A model generated the notes under the pieces. That model ran no database searches and had not been told where the DNA came from. It saw only the letters and a list, made by a program, of their open reading frames with translations. This document shows positions 8,989 through 18,594 of a stretch of 64,000 bases of DNA, piece by piece. This DNA comes from Hymenobacter sp. APR13 (lineage in GTDB: Bacteria > Bacteroidota > Bacteroidia > Cytophagales > Hymenobacteraceae): the NCBI RefSeq assembly GCF_000737515.1, contig NZ_CP006587.1:4769001-4833000 (forward strand). The letters are read 5' to 3'. The translations under genes and the position numbers were made by a program. The number at the start of each line of letters is the position of its first letter. Position 1 is the stretch's first letter.

Positions 8989-9753
8989 CTACCCCTGCCG
9001 GGCGAAAAAGGCGTTGGCGTTGTCGCGGTAGAGGCGGGTCCATTTGAGGGTAGCCCCGGGGGGCTGCAGGCTCACGATGTACTCGCCGTTGAAGTAGGTT
9101 TCCAGGCTGGCCACGTAGTCCAGGTTCAGCACGCAGCCCCGGCTGATGCGCACGAAGGTGGCCGGGTCCAGCTGCTTTTCCAGGCGCGTAAGGCTTTCGT
9201 AGAGCAGGTGGCGGCGCCCGTCCTGGGTGTGCAGCACTAAGTAATTGCCATCGGCCTCCACGTACATCACCTCGGCCAGCTTCACAAAAAAGAAGCGGCG
9301 GCCTTCCTTGATGAGCAGGCGGCGCAGCGGGGCCACCGGGGGCCCGGCCACCAGCTCGCCCAGCCCCGGCGGGCGGGCCTGGGCCGTCAGGCGCAGCTGC
9401 TCGCGGGCGCGGGCCAGCGCCTGCTGAAAGCGGGTGGGCGTAAACGGCTTGAGCAGGTAGTCGAGGGCGTGCGCCTCAAACGCCTGCAGGGCATACCGGT
9501 CGTAGGCCGTGGTGAAAATGACCACTGGCTGGTGGTGCGGCCACACGGCTCGCAGCACCTCAAACCCGTCGCCTTCGGGCATCTGCACGTCTAGGAACAC
9601 CAGCTCGGGCCGCAGCTCCAGCAGCTGGCGGGCTGTATCGTCGCCGGTCGCCGTTTCGGCCACTATTTCCACGTCGGCGGCGGCGCCCAGGTAGGAGCGC
9701 ACCACCTGGCGGCACAGGTCTTCGTCGTCGGCAATCAGGGCACGGCAGCTCAT
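8989..9753 (-). CDS. LytTR-family response regulator
   Basis: 254 residues. The receiver domain has the acidic pocket at D9/D10, phospho-acceptor D55 (LVFLDVQMPEGDG) and conserved K102 (DYLLKPF). The C-terminal LytTR DNA-binding domain (about 145-254) contains FFVKLAEVMYVEADGNYLVLHT and FVRISRGCVLNLDYV. Its start codon overlaps the stop of the upstream kinase by 4 bases, so the pair is co-translated. Targets are not visible. The SusC/D genes begin about 2 kb away on the same strand and are one candidate. Confidence 0.92.
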   Translation of the reverse strand: MSCRALIADDEDLCRQVVRSYLGAAADVEIVAETATGDDTARQLLELRPELVFLDVQMPEGDGFEVLRAVWPHHQPVVIFTTAYDRYALQAFEAHALDYLLKPFTPTRFQQALARAREQLRLTAQARPPGLGELVAGPPVAPLRRLLIKEGRRFFFVKLAEVMYVEADGNYLVLHTQDGRRHLLYESLTRLEKQLDPATFVRISRGCVLNLDYVASLETYFNGEYIVSLQPPGATLKWTRLYRDNANAFFARQG

Positions 9754-10976
9754 GGCAGGGCGGGTTCGGGGCGGCTAGTAGTGGCGGCGGCAGCAGTTGG
9801 GGCGGGCTCGTAGGGGAGCGTTACTTCCACCAGGGTGCCCTGCCCGGGTGCCTGCACCAGGCGCAGGGCGGCGCCCGCGCCGTACTGCTGCTGCAGGCGG
9901 GCGCGGGTGTTGCGCAGGCCCACCCCGCCGCTGCCGGCCGGTGCCCGGCGCGGCGTCGCACCGGCCCCCAGGCCGTTGTCGTGCAGGGAAATGTGCAACT
10001 GGCCGTCGCTCACGCGGGCCTCCAGGGTAAGGCAAGCAGGTCCGCGCAGGCCCTCCAGGCCGTGTACCACGGCATTTTCCACCAGCGGCTGCAGCAGAAA
10101 CGAGGGTAGCAGCGCCTCGCGGGCCTCGGGGGGCAGCCCTACGTGCACGCGCAACTTGTGGCGAAAGCGAATCTGCTGAATGGCCAGGTACTTTTCTACC
10201 ACGGCTACTTCCTCGTGCAGGGGCACCAGCGGGCGAGGCTCTTCCGTGAGAACGGCCCGTAGCAACTCGCTTAGGGCCGCCAGCATCTCAATGGCCCCCG
10301 GTCCGTCGCCCTGCAGAATCAGGCCCACGATGGCTTGGTGGGTGTTGAACAGGAAGTGCGGGTTCAGCTGCATGCGCAGCGCCAGCAGGCGGGCTTCGCT
10401 GAGTTGGCTCTGCAGGGCCGCGTTGTGCAACAGGGCCGCCGTGTGGGCCTGCTCCAGGCGGCGGGTGCGCCGGCTCTGGGCCAGCAGGCCGTAGCCCACC
10501 ACCACCAGCAGATACAACGCCAGAAAGGTATCGTAGCTGGTAAATACCCAGTTCAGGGCGTGGCGCCAGCCGAAGTGCAGGCCCGCCTCCCACCGAAACA
10601 GCGGGGCCGTAGCCGCAAACACCAGCAGCAGCGTCACCGCCGTCAGGCCCAGGCTGCCCAGCAGATGCGCCCCCAGCGTGCGGGCCCAGCCCCCGGCTCC
10701 GCGGGCGGCCAGCAGCGGAAAGCGCCGGGCTAGGGCCACGATGAACGGGGTGCAGGCCAGCCACAGCGACCAGCGCAGGGCCCAGTAGGCCGAGCCGCTC
10801 CACAGCATGGCCTCGCCCAGCACCCACTGCCCCAGCGACACGACTACGTATGACACCCCGGCAAAACCGCCCCACAGCGCCAGCGCCGGCCGCCACAGCC
10901 CGCGCGCGGACAGCGCGGAATCGGCTTGGGCCGGGCCGCCGGAATCAGACGAAGCCCCTGGCTGCTTTTGTAACAT
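9750..10976 (-). CDS. LytS/YehU-type sensor histidine kinase
   Basis: 408 residues from the ATG at 10976; the open frame reaches a TTG at 11036 but the ATG is preferred. Four predicted membrane helices lie between residues 30 and 165, followed by a coiled linker and the His_kinase domain with H207 in MQLNPHFLFNTHQAIV. An ATPase domain with LVENAVVHGL and HDNGLG follows. There is no separate periplasmic sensor domain, so the membrane helices probably sense the signal. It phosphorylates the overlapping LytTR regulator. Confidence 0.92.
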   Translation of the reverse strand: MLQKQPGASSDSGGPAQADSALSARGLWRPALALWGGFAGVSYVVVSLGQWVLGEAMLWSGSAYWALRWSLWLACTPFIVALARRFPLLAARGAGGWARTLGAHLLGSLGLTAVTLLLVFAATAPLFRWEAGLHFGWRHALNWVFTSYDTFLALYLLVVVGYGLLAQSRRTRRLEQAHTAALLHNAALQSQLSEARLLALRMQLNPHFLFNTHQAIVGLILQGDGPGAIEMLAALSELLRAVLTEEPRPLVPLHEEVAVVEKYLAIQQIRFRHKLRVHVGLPPEAREALLPSFLLQPLVENAVVHGLEGLRGPACLTLEARVSDGQLHISLHDNGLGAGATPRRAPAGSGGVGLRNTRARLQQQYGAGAALRLVQAPGQGTLVEVTLPYEPAPTAAAATTSRPEPALP

Positions 10977-11197
10977 ACAGGAAGAGAAAAGCACGCGTGA
11001 CCAAAAGCTGATAAAGGGCCGACAAATCAACCCCAAGATACATCACCCGCCGCACGCACGAAACCGGCCCCAGCGCCGGGCGGCGGTCCCTGCCTAGCAG
11101 CTGCAGGATTCGCCTTTTGCCTAGCACCGGGTCCGGCCGGCCGCTTCTTGTTGTGCACTCACTCACTCACCACCCGAAGCAGTTTTCAATACCTGGC

Positions 11198-12619
11198 TTA
11201 ATCCTCCGTGCCGTCGTCCCACCACACCCCGTCTTGCGGACCCACGGTGGGCACGTTCTCGCGGTTCGAGTCGAAGGACGGCTGGGCGTACGGAAAGCGG
11301 CGCGGGGCCGGGCCGGCGGGGTTGTTGAGCGCCGGGAAGCCGGTGCGCCGGTAGTCGTTATAGGCTTCTATGGGCTGGTACACGTAGAAGCTCAGGTATT
11401 TCTGCACTATGATGTCGCGCAGGGTCAGGTTCGCCGCGCCCATGAATACCGCGGGCTGGGCCGTGTAAGTGGCCGCGTCGGCGGCCGACACAAACTGCTG
11501 GCTCAGGGCCGTCTGCACGGCCGTCTGGTAAGCGGCGTAGGCGGCCGGACGGTTGCCCAGGCGCAGGTGCGCCTCCGCCTCAATGAACTTTTGCTCGGCA
11601 AACGTCATCAGCGGCATGGGGGCGGTGGCGTTGATGAGCTGGGCCGAGGCCTTGGAGTAGCGCGTACCGGCCTGGTCGTTCTGGGCCGTCCCATTGGGGG
11701 CGGGCACCCGCTGCCCGCCCACGGTGCCCACCAGCGAGAAGCGGCGCGGGTCGTTGAGGGAAGAAAGCAAGCCGTACAACGTGCTGCTCACGGCGAAGTG
11801 GCGCCGGTCGTTCAGCTCCTGGTACCAGGGGTTTTCGGCGGTGGCAGACGCGGAGAAGCTGCGGAACGTGAGGTCGTCCTGCGGGCCTTGCAGGCCCTGG
11901 GCCAGCGCGGCCAGGGCCCGCGTGGCCGAGCCCTGGGGGTCGCGCTTGCTCAGGCGGTTGGCATAGCGGGCCTTCAGGGCGTAGGCCGCCCGCTTCCACT
12001 TGGTCGCGTCGCCGCCGTAAAACAGGTCGGCCGGGCCGGGGTTCTGATTGCTGGGCTTGTCCAGGTCCAGCAGGGCTTCGTCCAGCAGGCGTTGCATGTC
12101 CTGGTACACCGACTCCTGGGTATCAAAGCGGGGCTTCAGATTGGCAGCGCCCTGCAGGGCTTCCGAATTGGGAATGCGCCCAAATAAATCGGTGGCGACG
12201 CCCAAGGTGCGGGCCCGCAGAATTTTGCCGATGCCCACGTAGCGCCAGGCCCCGGCCTCGCGGCCGGTGCTGGCCTGCTCCAGCAGCACCTGCAGGTCCT
12301 TGAGTTGGGCGTTGTAGAGGTTGCCCCAGAGGTTGGCTGTGATGTTAGGATTGAAGTAGCCGGGGGCGCGCTTGTCCGATTGCTCGAACTGCGCATGCAC
12401 GCCGGTAGAGTGCTCCACGAAGATGGAGGCGTACCAGGCTAAGTCGGTGCCCGAAATGGCGAAGGCGTCGTTTACTTCCACCTGGGGCAGCAATAGGCGC
12501 GCGGTGGCGGTTTCGGGGTTGTCGGGGTTGGTGCCGATGCGGTCCAGCACGTCATCGGAGCAGCCGGCAACCACCAGCAGGGCGGCCGCCAGAGCGGCGG
12601 AAAACAGCGAAGCTTTCAT
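11198..12619 (-). CDS. SusD/RagB-family surface lipoprotein
   Basis: 473 residues with lipobox VVAGC (C20) and the SusD-like N-terminus SDDVLDRIGTNPDNPETATARLLLPQ, which points to the SusD-like_2 subgroup. The protein caps the SusC barrel at the cell surface and binds substrate before TonB-driven import. TPR-like helices are visible (MTFAEQKFIEAEAHLRLGNRPAAYAAYQTAV), as is the C-terminal IVQKYLSFYVYQPIEAYNDYRRTGFP motif of this subgroup. It starts 36 bases after the SusC stop. No glycoside hydrolase lies next to it, so the substrate may not be a glycan. Confidence 0.92.
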   Translation of the reverse strand: MKASLFSAALAAALLVVAGCSDDVLDRIGTNPDNPETATARLLLPQVEVNDAFAISGTDLAWYASIFVEHSTGVHAQFEQSDKRAPGYFNPNITANLWGNLYNAQLKDLQVLLEQASTGREAGAWRYVGIGKILRARTLGVATDLFGRIPNSEALQGAANLKPRFDTQESVYQDMQRLLDEALLDLDKPSNQNPGPADLFYGGDATKWKRAAYALKARYANRLSKRDPQGSATRALAALAQGLQGPQDDLTFRSFSASATAENPWYQELNDRRHFAVSSTLYGLLSSLNDPRRFSLVGTVGGQRVPAPNGTAQNDQAGTRYSKASAQLINATAPMPLMTFAEQKFIEAEAHLRLGNRPAAYAAYQTAVQTALSQQFVSAADAATYTAQPAVFMGAANLTLRDIIVQKYLSFYVYQPIEAYNDYRRTGFPALNNPAGPAPRRFPYAQPSFDSNRENVPTVGPQDGVWWDDGTED

Positions 12620-12655
12620 AAACGGGAAAGAAGCAGAGAAGAGGAAAATAACTGC

Positions 12656-15600
12656 CTAGAACGTGGCCCGCAAGCCCACGCCGAAGCTGCGCGTCTGCGG
12701 CAGCGACACGTACTCCAGGCCCTGGAAATTACCGGCCCCGCCCACGCTGGTTTCCGGGTCGAAGTTGGGGTACTTGGTCCACAAGGCCAGGTTGCGGCCC
12801 GTCAATGACACGGTTAGGGCGCTGACTACTTTGGTGCGGGCCAGCAGGCTCTGGGGCAAAGAGTAGCTCAGCGCCAGCTCGCGCAGGCGCACGAAGTCGG
12901 TCCGGTACACGTGCGACTCCTCGATGGGGTCGAGCAACTGGCTCCAGTACACCTGGTCGCGCTTAATCACAATGTCGTTGGGCACGTAGCCGGTCACGTT
13001 GCCGCCGGCGTCGCGCACGGCCTTCACGCCCGGAAACACGAAGTCCGACTCCCGGTCCTCGGTCTGGCGGTCCATGCCGTAGAGCTTGGCCAGGCGGGTG
13101 TTGCCGGCGTAGGCCTGCCCGCCGCGGCGCACGTCCACCTGCAGGTCCAGCCCCAGGCCGTGGTAGGTCATGTTACTGGTCAGGCCCAGCTCAAAGTCGG
13201 GCTGCACGTTGCCGATGGGGCCGTTCTCGTCGGCCGCCGTGGGGTAGCCGTCGTCGTCCACGATGACGTCGCCGGCCTCGGTGCGGGCGTAGCGGCTGCC
13301 GAACAGGATGGGGTACACCTGGCCCGCCTGAGCCCGCACGTTGGGCGTCACGAAACCGCCCAGGAAGATGTTGTCCACGCCCGGGGCCAGCTCCTGCACC
13401 TGGTTGCGGTAGGAGGTGAAGTTGGCGCCCAGCCGCCAGGTGTCTTGCTCTTTCTGCGTCACCAGGGCACTCAGGCTCACCTCGTGGCCGCGGGTGCGCA
13501 GGGCGCCGGCGTTAATCAAGCGTGAGGAGTAGCCGGTTTCGGGGGCCATGGGCACGGCAAAAATCTGCCGGTCGGAGCGCTGCACGTAGTAGGTGTAGTC
13601 CAGCGTGATGCGGTTGCGCCAGAAGCGCAGGTCGGCGCCCACCTCCACGGTGCGTGTATTCTGGGGGCGCAGGTCGGGGCTGCGCAGCTGGTCGCTGAGC
13701 GAGAAGGCCCCCAGGCCGTTGAAGGGAAAAGCGAAGTTGTCGGTCAGAAAGCCCGTGCCCGAGCCACCCACCACGTACACGTTGCGGGTGGGGTATTCTT
13801 CCTCAGGCTGCTGGCCCACCTCGGCGTAGGAGGCCCGCAGCTTGGCAAAGCTCAGGCCCTGCTCGGGCAGCTTGGCCAGCTGCGTGAGCACCACGCCCAG
13901 GCCCACCGATGGATAGAGAAAGGCCCGGTTGCCGCGGGCCAGGTTCGACACGTAGTCCTGGCGCAGCGAGGCGTTGAGGTACAGCAGTTCCTTCCAGCTG
14001 GCCCCGGCCCGGCCGTAGAAGCCCACCACCCGGCGGTTGCGGTTGGTTTCGAAGGTCTGTTGGGTCACGGTAAAGTCAATCTGGCGCAGCCCGCCCTGGG
14101 TCACGCCGTTGCCCACCATGTTGCGGTACACGTTGCGGATGTCGTAGAGTTCAGTGCCCAGCAGCAGATTCACGTTCAGGCTTTCGGTCAGGTCTTTGTC
14201 CAGGCCCAGGCTGGCGTTGGAATTCACCTGCCGCTGCGTGATGGTGTAGTCGCGCACCTGGCCGCCCGAGGGAATGGCCGTGCGCCCGCCGGTGTAGCCC
14301 GAGCCCAGGTCGTAAAACTCCTTGCCCGTGGTGGCGAAGTAGTCGGCCCCGGCCAAGTAGTTGAGCGTGAGCCAGGGCTGCAGCTGGTAGCGCAGCGTGG
14401 TGCTGCCGAAGGTGCGGCTGGTTTGTTCCCGGAAAGAGTTGTGCTTCAAGGCCCAGCGGGGGTTGTCGATGGCCGCGCGGTAGTGCACCTGCAGGTTGGG
14501 ATTCGCCGGGTCCTCGAACGGAATACCCCACAAATCGTAGCTGCGCGGGGCGTAGTAGGTGGTAAACAGGGGGTTCGACAGGTTGGAGCCGCTCGGAATC
14601 TTGTCGATTACCACGTCGGAAAAGTTGGCTGAGGCGCCCAGCTGCAGCTTGGGGCTCAGGTTGAACGTGGCCGCCGCCTTGGCGTTGTAGCGGTTCAGCC
14701 CGGTCGTCGGCACGATGCCCTGCTGGTTGGTATAGGCCAGGCCCACGGCGAAATTGCCCAGTTCATTGCCGCCGCTCAGGTTCAGGGCGTTGGTAGCGGT
14801 GCGGCCCGTCTGAAAAAACGGCTCCACGTTGTCGTAGGCCTTGCCCGGCACCAGCGGCCGGCCGCCCTTATCCAGCACGGTGGGGTCCAGGGCCGTCAGG
14901 CGCGGGCCCCACGAGAGGGAGGTATTCTGGTTGAACGCGCCGCCCGTGCCCTGGGCGTAAGTGCTTTGCAGCTCCGGCAGCACCGACACGCGGTCCACCT
15001 GGTAATCCGACGAAAACGACACCACCGGCTTGCGCGCCCCGCGGCCCTTTTTGGTGGTGATGACCACCACGCCGTTGGCTCCGCGCAACCCGTACAGGGC
15101 CGAGGACGCCCCGCCCTTCAGCACCGAGATGCTCTCGATGTCGTTGGGGTTCAGGTCCAGGGCTCGGCTGGAGGCATCGGTGCCGCTCACCAGCCCGGTG
15201 AAGTTGGGGTCGGCATTGCTTTCGATGGGGAGCCCGTCTACCACGTACAGGGGCTGGTTGTTGCCGGTAAAGGAGCGGCTGCCCCGAATGGTAATCTGCG
15301 AAGAGGCCCCCGGCATGCCGCTGCTCTGGCGTACCACCACGCCCGCTACCTTGCCTTGCAGGGCATTGGTGACGTTGGGCTGGCCCACGCGCTGCACCTC
15401 CGCGCCCTGCACTTCCTGCACGGCGTAGGTCAGCGACTTGGTCTCCCGCTCAATGCCGAAGGCCGTTACCACTACTTCGCCCAGCTGTTTGGTGTCGGGG
15501 GCCAGAGCCAGGTCCACCTGCGCCTCGGTGCCCAGGTCGCGCTCCACGGTGGTGTAGCCAATGGAGCTGAACACGAGCGTACCGCCCGCTGCCGGCACGG

Positions 15601-15790
15601 GTAGCGTAAACGAGCCGTCGGCATTGGTGCTCACGCCGGTGCTGGTGCCTTTCAGCAGCACCGTCACGCCGGGCAGGGCCTCGCCGGTGCTGCGGTCGGT
15701 CACGCGCCCGGCCACGCTACGGGTTTGGGCCAGCGCCGGCACGCTCAGCACCAGAGCCGGCCCGAGCAGACAGAGTAAGGGTTTGTTCAT
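12656..15790 (-). CDS. SusC/RagA-family TonB-linked outer-membrane protein
   Basis: 1044 residues. A signal peptide (to about residue 22) leads into a carboxypeptidase-regulatory-like domain (VAGRVTDRSTGEALPGVTV ... FSSIGYTTVERDLG). Next is the plug domain with ALQGKVAGVVV, ITIRGSRSF, PLYVVDGLP and SISVLKGGASSALYG. A long beta-barrel follows, ending in FGVGLRATF, a normal BAM-recognised C-terminus. It forms the outer-membrane channel of the pair with the downstream SusD protein and depends on TonB/ExbBD. Length is normal for the family. Confidence 0.95.
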   Translation of the reverse strand: MNKPLLCLLGPALVLSVPALAQTRSVAGRVTDRSTGEALPGVTVLLKGTSTGVSTNADGSFTLPVPAAGGTLVFSSIGYTTVERDLGTEAQVDLALAPDTKQLGEVVVTAFGIERETKSLTYAVQEVQGAEVQRVGQPNVTNALQGKVAGVVVRQSSGMPGASSQITIRGSRSFTGNNQPLYVVDGLPIESNADPNFTGLVSGTDASSRALDLNPNDIESISVLKGGASSALYGLRGANGVVVITTKKGRGARKPVVSFSSDYQVDRVSVLPELQSTYAQGTGGAFNQNTSLSWGPRLTALDPTVLDKGGRPLVPGKAYDNVEPFFQTGRTATNALNLSGGNELGNFAVGLAYTNQQGIVPTTGLNRYNAKAAATFNLSPKLQLGASANFSDVVIDKIPSGSNLSNPLFTTYYAPRSYDLWGIPFEDPANPNLQVHYRAAIDNPRWALKHNSFREQTSRTFGSTTLRYQLQPWLTLNYLAGADYFATTGKEFYDLGSGYTGGRTAIPSGGQVRDYTITQRQVNSNASLGLDKDLTESLNVNLLLGTELYDIRNVYRNMVGNGVTQGGLRQIDFTVTQQTFETNRNRRVVGFYGRAGASWKELLYLNASLRQDYVSNLARGNRAFLYPSVGLGVVLTQLAKLPEQGLSFAKLRASYAEVGQQPEEEYPTRNVYVVGGSGTGFLTDNFAFPFNGLGAFSLSDQLRSPDLRPQNTRTVEVGADLRFWRNRITLDYTYYVQRSDRQIFAVPMAPETGYSSRLINAGALRTRGHEVSLSALVTQKEQDTWRLGANFTSYRNQVQELAPGVDNIFLGGFVTPNVRAQAGQVYPILFGSRYARTEAGDVIVDDDGYPTAADENGPIGNVQPDFELGLTSNMTYHGLGLDLQVDVRRGGQAYAGNTRLAKLYGMDRQTEDRESDFVFPGVKAVRDAGGNVTGYVPNDIVIKRDQVYWSQLLDPIEESHVYRTDFVRLRELALSYSLPQSLLARTKVVSALTVSLTGRNLALWTKYPNFDPETSVGGAGNFQGLEYVSLPQTRSFGVGLRATF

Positions 15791-15919
15791 CGGAAACGTG
15801 CGAAAAAGGTGAGTGAAGCAGAGAAGCGAAGGAAGCTCTTCGCCCGGCCGGCCGGTAGTAGAATTATGCAGAGTGCCGTTTTGCTGGTGCCAGTGCCCCG
15901 CCCGCCCGGACGAACCGGG

Positions 15920-16936
15920 TCAGGGCCGGCGCCCGGTTGCAGCCGGCGGGGCAGGCAGCAGGGCGGGTACGGCGGCGGGCAGGGCCAGTTCCCGTCCCAG
16001 CCACTCCAGCCGGTCTACCCGGATGATGGGTGCGTCCATGCCGTGGCGGGCAGGGTAGGTGGCCAGGCGCTTGCGCGGGGCACCGCAGAGCTGGTAAAAC
16101 TCCAGGAAGCTGGCCCGGGGTGTATAGAAGTCGTTCTCGCCTAGCTGGTAGAACACGGCCTGGGCGCGGGTGCCAGGCAGCACCGTAGGGGGCTCCAGCG
16201 GCAGCAGCTGGCGGCGGTAGGCCGCGGAGTCTGGGCCGTGGGGCACGCGGCGGCCCAGGCCCAGCACGTACCAGTCGGCAAAGCGGGCGGTACCGGCGAT
16301 GTGCACGTGGGCGCGGGCACGACCATCCACGGCCGCCACCAGGGTGGCAAACAGGGCGCCGTAGTCGTGGCCCACTAGGCCGATGCGGGCCGCATCCACG
16401 CCGGGCTGGGCCAGCAGCACGTCCAAGCCCCGGCGCAGGTCGCGGGCCTGGTGCAAGGTGTTCTGGTAGTCATCCTGCCAGCGGCGGCGCTGGTAGCGGC
16501 TGGAGTCGGACCAGAACGTGGACACGAGCAGGGACACCGTGCCGCGCCGGGCCAGTTCCTGGGCTTCGTCCAGAAACTGGGTGCGGTTGGACGTGGGTCG
16601 AGAGGGCTCGTACCAGTGCACGAACAGCACCCCCGCCAGTTTGCCAGCCGGTACCGGCCCGGCCGGGCGCACCACGTAGGCCTGCACCGGCAGCTGCCCG
16701 GCCACGCTGGCAAACGTCACGTCCTGCACCTGCACCCCGTTGGCCAGCGTGGTGCTGAGCACGTTCAGCTGCACCGGCGCGGCCGGGTAGGCCAGCAGCT
16801 CGGTGAGCGGGGCGGCCCCGGCCGCCGGGGCGGAAGGAGTCACTGCGGCGGTAGCCTGAGCGCGGGCGGCCGCGCCGGTCAGCAGTAAAGTGACCAGCAG
16901 TAAGCCAGAACGAAGACAGCGGAACATCAGGGGCAT
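15920..16936 (-). CDS. Secreted alpha/beta hydrolase with Asp at the nucleophile position
   Basis: 338 residues from ATG 16936 (ATG 16927 is equally possible) with a signal peptide ending near ARAQA. The fold is dienelactone-hydrolase-like: GVLFVHWYE oxyanion strand, GLVGHDYGALF nucleophile elbow, LGENDFYTP acid loop and YPARHGMD histidine loop. The elbow is GHDYG, giving D191 rather than Ser or Cys, as in haloalkane dehalogenase or epoxide hydrolase elbows; H298 is the likely base. Related secreted proteins with GHDxG occur in Bacteroidota, from memory. It lies 129 bases upstream of SusC and 38 bases after the aspartyl protease. Confidence 0.75.
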   Translation of the reverse strand: MPLMFRCLRSGLLLVTLLLTGAAARAQATAAVTPSAPAAGAAPLTELLAYPAAPVQLNVLSTTLANGVQVQDVTFASVAGQLPVQAYVVRPAGPVPAGKLAGVLFVHWYEPSRPTSNRTQFLDEAQELARRGTVSLLVSTFWSDSSRYQRRRWQDDYQNTLHQARDLRRGLDVLLAQPGVDAARIGLVGHDYGALFATLVAAVDGRARAHVHIAGTARFADWYVLGLGRRVPHGPDSAAYRRQLLPLEPPTVLPGTRAQAVFYQLGENDFYTPRASFLEFYQLCGAPRKRLATYPARHGMDAPIIRVDRLEWLGRELALPAAVPALLPAPPAATGRRP

Positions 16937-16974
16937 GGGTACAGCAGCAGGAAATGACAAGGAGAAAGCATCTC

Positions 16975-18228
16975 TTAGATTTGGCGGCGCAAGCGCAGTT
17001 GCATGGTTAGCAATTCACCCTCGCCCTCGCCCCGCCGCACGATGAGCAGCAGACGACGGCCATCGGCAGCGTGTAGCAGGGTGCTGAGCTGCGTGAGCGA
17101 AAACGTGTGGGCCAGGCGCAGGTCCACGGCCACCAGTTCGTCTCCGGGGCAGAGGCCAGCGGCTTCGGCCGGGGAGCCGGCCTCTACCCGCGTAATGAGG
17201 TAGCGGCGCAGGTCGGGGCCGGTGGCCAGCAGCTCTACGCCCGCCATATCGTGCTCGAAGGGCTGCCGAAACAGGCGCCCCGGCCGCAGCAGCAGCCGGT
17301 TGTGCGGGTAGTCAATCACCGCGTCAAAGTGCTTGAGCAGTTCGGCCCCCAGGCTGCCGTGACGTTCTTCCGCCGTGCGGACGTGCACCGGTGCGTCATC
17401 CGGAAAGGAGGTGAGCACCTGCGGCAGCGGGTAAGGCCCCACTAGCAGCTCCGGCACCCGCCCCAGGCAGCCGTGCACGGGCCCGCTCAGGCCGTAGCCC
17501 AGCGGCGTGCGCAGGTGCCGGTCCGGTACCTGAATGCGCCGGTCGGCGGCGGTTTCCAGCGACAGGGCATGGCCCGCCCCCGTGTCCAGCAGCAGGCGCA
17601 GGGGCAGGCGCAGCGAGTCGCTCAGCTGCACGGGCAGCGTCAGGTAAGGGCGCTGGCCTTCGAGGTCCAGCGGAAGCTGCACCCAGCCGCGCCGGCGGGG
17701 CGGCCGGTAGCGGGCCGGGGCGTACAGCACCAGTTCCTCGCGCTCCGGGCACTGGCTTACCACGAAGCTGGCGAAGAAATCGTGGCCCAGGATGCCGTGT
17801 ACCGGCATGCCCACGTAGGCCGTCAGGTCGAAACCGGCTTCGGCAAACAACAGGAAACGGCCAGCCGGCGCCACCACGCCCGGCAGCTTCACCTGCACGC
17901 TGTCGATGGCCCAGGCGCGGGTACCGGGGCCCTCCCCTGCGCCCCGCACCACGTAGCACGCTCCCCGGGGCCGGCCCAGCACGGCCTCCAGCGCGGGGTC
18001 GGTAATGAGGGAGGTGCCCACCCCGGTGTCGAGCAAAAAGTTGTAGGGCCCGGTCCCATTCAGGTGCACCGGCACCACCAGCAGGTTGCGCTGGCTCAGG
18101 TACGGGAGCCGGCCGGTGCGGGCCCGGGGCCGCTCGAACCGAAAACCCTGCGGAACCGGTTGGGCCCCGGCTTTCAGCCCCCACGCCCTGGTGAGCAGGC
18201 AGAGCAGCAGTAGCAACCGGATACGCAT
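16975..18228 (-). CDS. Retropepsin-like aspartyl protease with C-terminal PDZ domain
   Basis: 417 residues from the ATG at 18228, with a hydrophobic signal sequence (IRLLLLLCLLTRAWGLKAGAQ). Two pepsin-like lobes each carry a DTG: D67TG in YNFLLDTGVGTSLI and D215TG in LRLLLDTGAGHALSL, each followed by the hydrophobic-Gly partner (GILGHDFF, GSLGAELL). A PDZ domain (about 335-417, YLITRVEAGSPAEAAGLCPGDELVAV) closes the protein. It is likely periplasmic or surface-bound and cleaves peptides; the PDZ would bind C-termini. It is the first gene of the minus-strand group leading to the hydrolase and SusC/D. Confidence 0.88.
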   Translation of the reverse strand: MRIRLLLLLCLLTRAWGLKAGAQPVPQGFRFERPRARTGRLPYLSQRNLLVVPVHLNGTGPYNFLLDTGVGTSLITDPALEAVLGRPRGACYVVRGAGEGPGTRAWAIDSVQVKLPGVVAPAGRFLLFAEAGFDLTAYVGMPVHGILGHDFFASFVVSQCPEREELVLYAPARYRPPRRRGWVQLPLDLEGQRPYLTLPVQLSDSLRLPLRLLLDTGAGHALSLETAADRRIQVPDRHLRTPLGYGLSGPVHGCLGRVPELLVGPYPLPQVLTSFPDDAPVHVRTAEERHGSLGAELLKHFDAVIDYPHNRLLLRPGRLFRQPFEHDMAGVELLATGPDLRRYLITRVEAGSPAEAAGLCPGDELVAVDLRLAHTFSLTQLSTLLHAADGRRLLLIVRRGEGEGELLTMQLRLRRQI

Positions 18229-18594
18229 GAGCGGAGAGAAAACAATACCACAATTAATGCCCGCGGCACCCCGCCCAGGCAACGGCCGAAAGTGCGGGTA
18301 AACTTTTTCCGCTCCTGCCCGAATTATGCAGCCCGTGCCGGATTCCGGATGAGCCGATGGTGTTGCCTTACGAAGCGCTGCTCTGACGCTCTATTAGCTG
18401 GTTGTTCGGGTACTTGAGGCTGGGGGACTATGCTGGCAGACCGCTACAGCTACTGTGGTGTTGGTATATTGGCTCATGTTCATCGGGGCGGCAAGCTCAC
18501 TCCGCCGTGCCGTTGGCCGGCCGGTATGCATCCTCCGCGGCTCCGGAGCAGCCGGATAGATCTATCTCACTCACTTTTACACACTCTGGTTCTG
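18229..18594. other. Divergent intergenic region
   Basis: Lies between the aspartyl protease (minus) and the DUF6624 gene (plus) and must hold promoters for both. The minus strand carries CTGCATAATTC about 95 bases before the protease ATG; the same 11-mer occurs about 70 bases before the SusC ATG. No gene seen. Confidence 0.4.

Noticed and set aside
11037..11197. Search for a tRNA or small RNA between the kinase and SusD genes
   Set aside because: No cloverleaf or strong terminator structure could be folded by eye.
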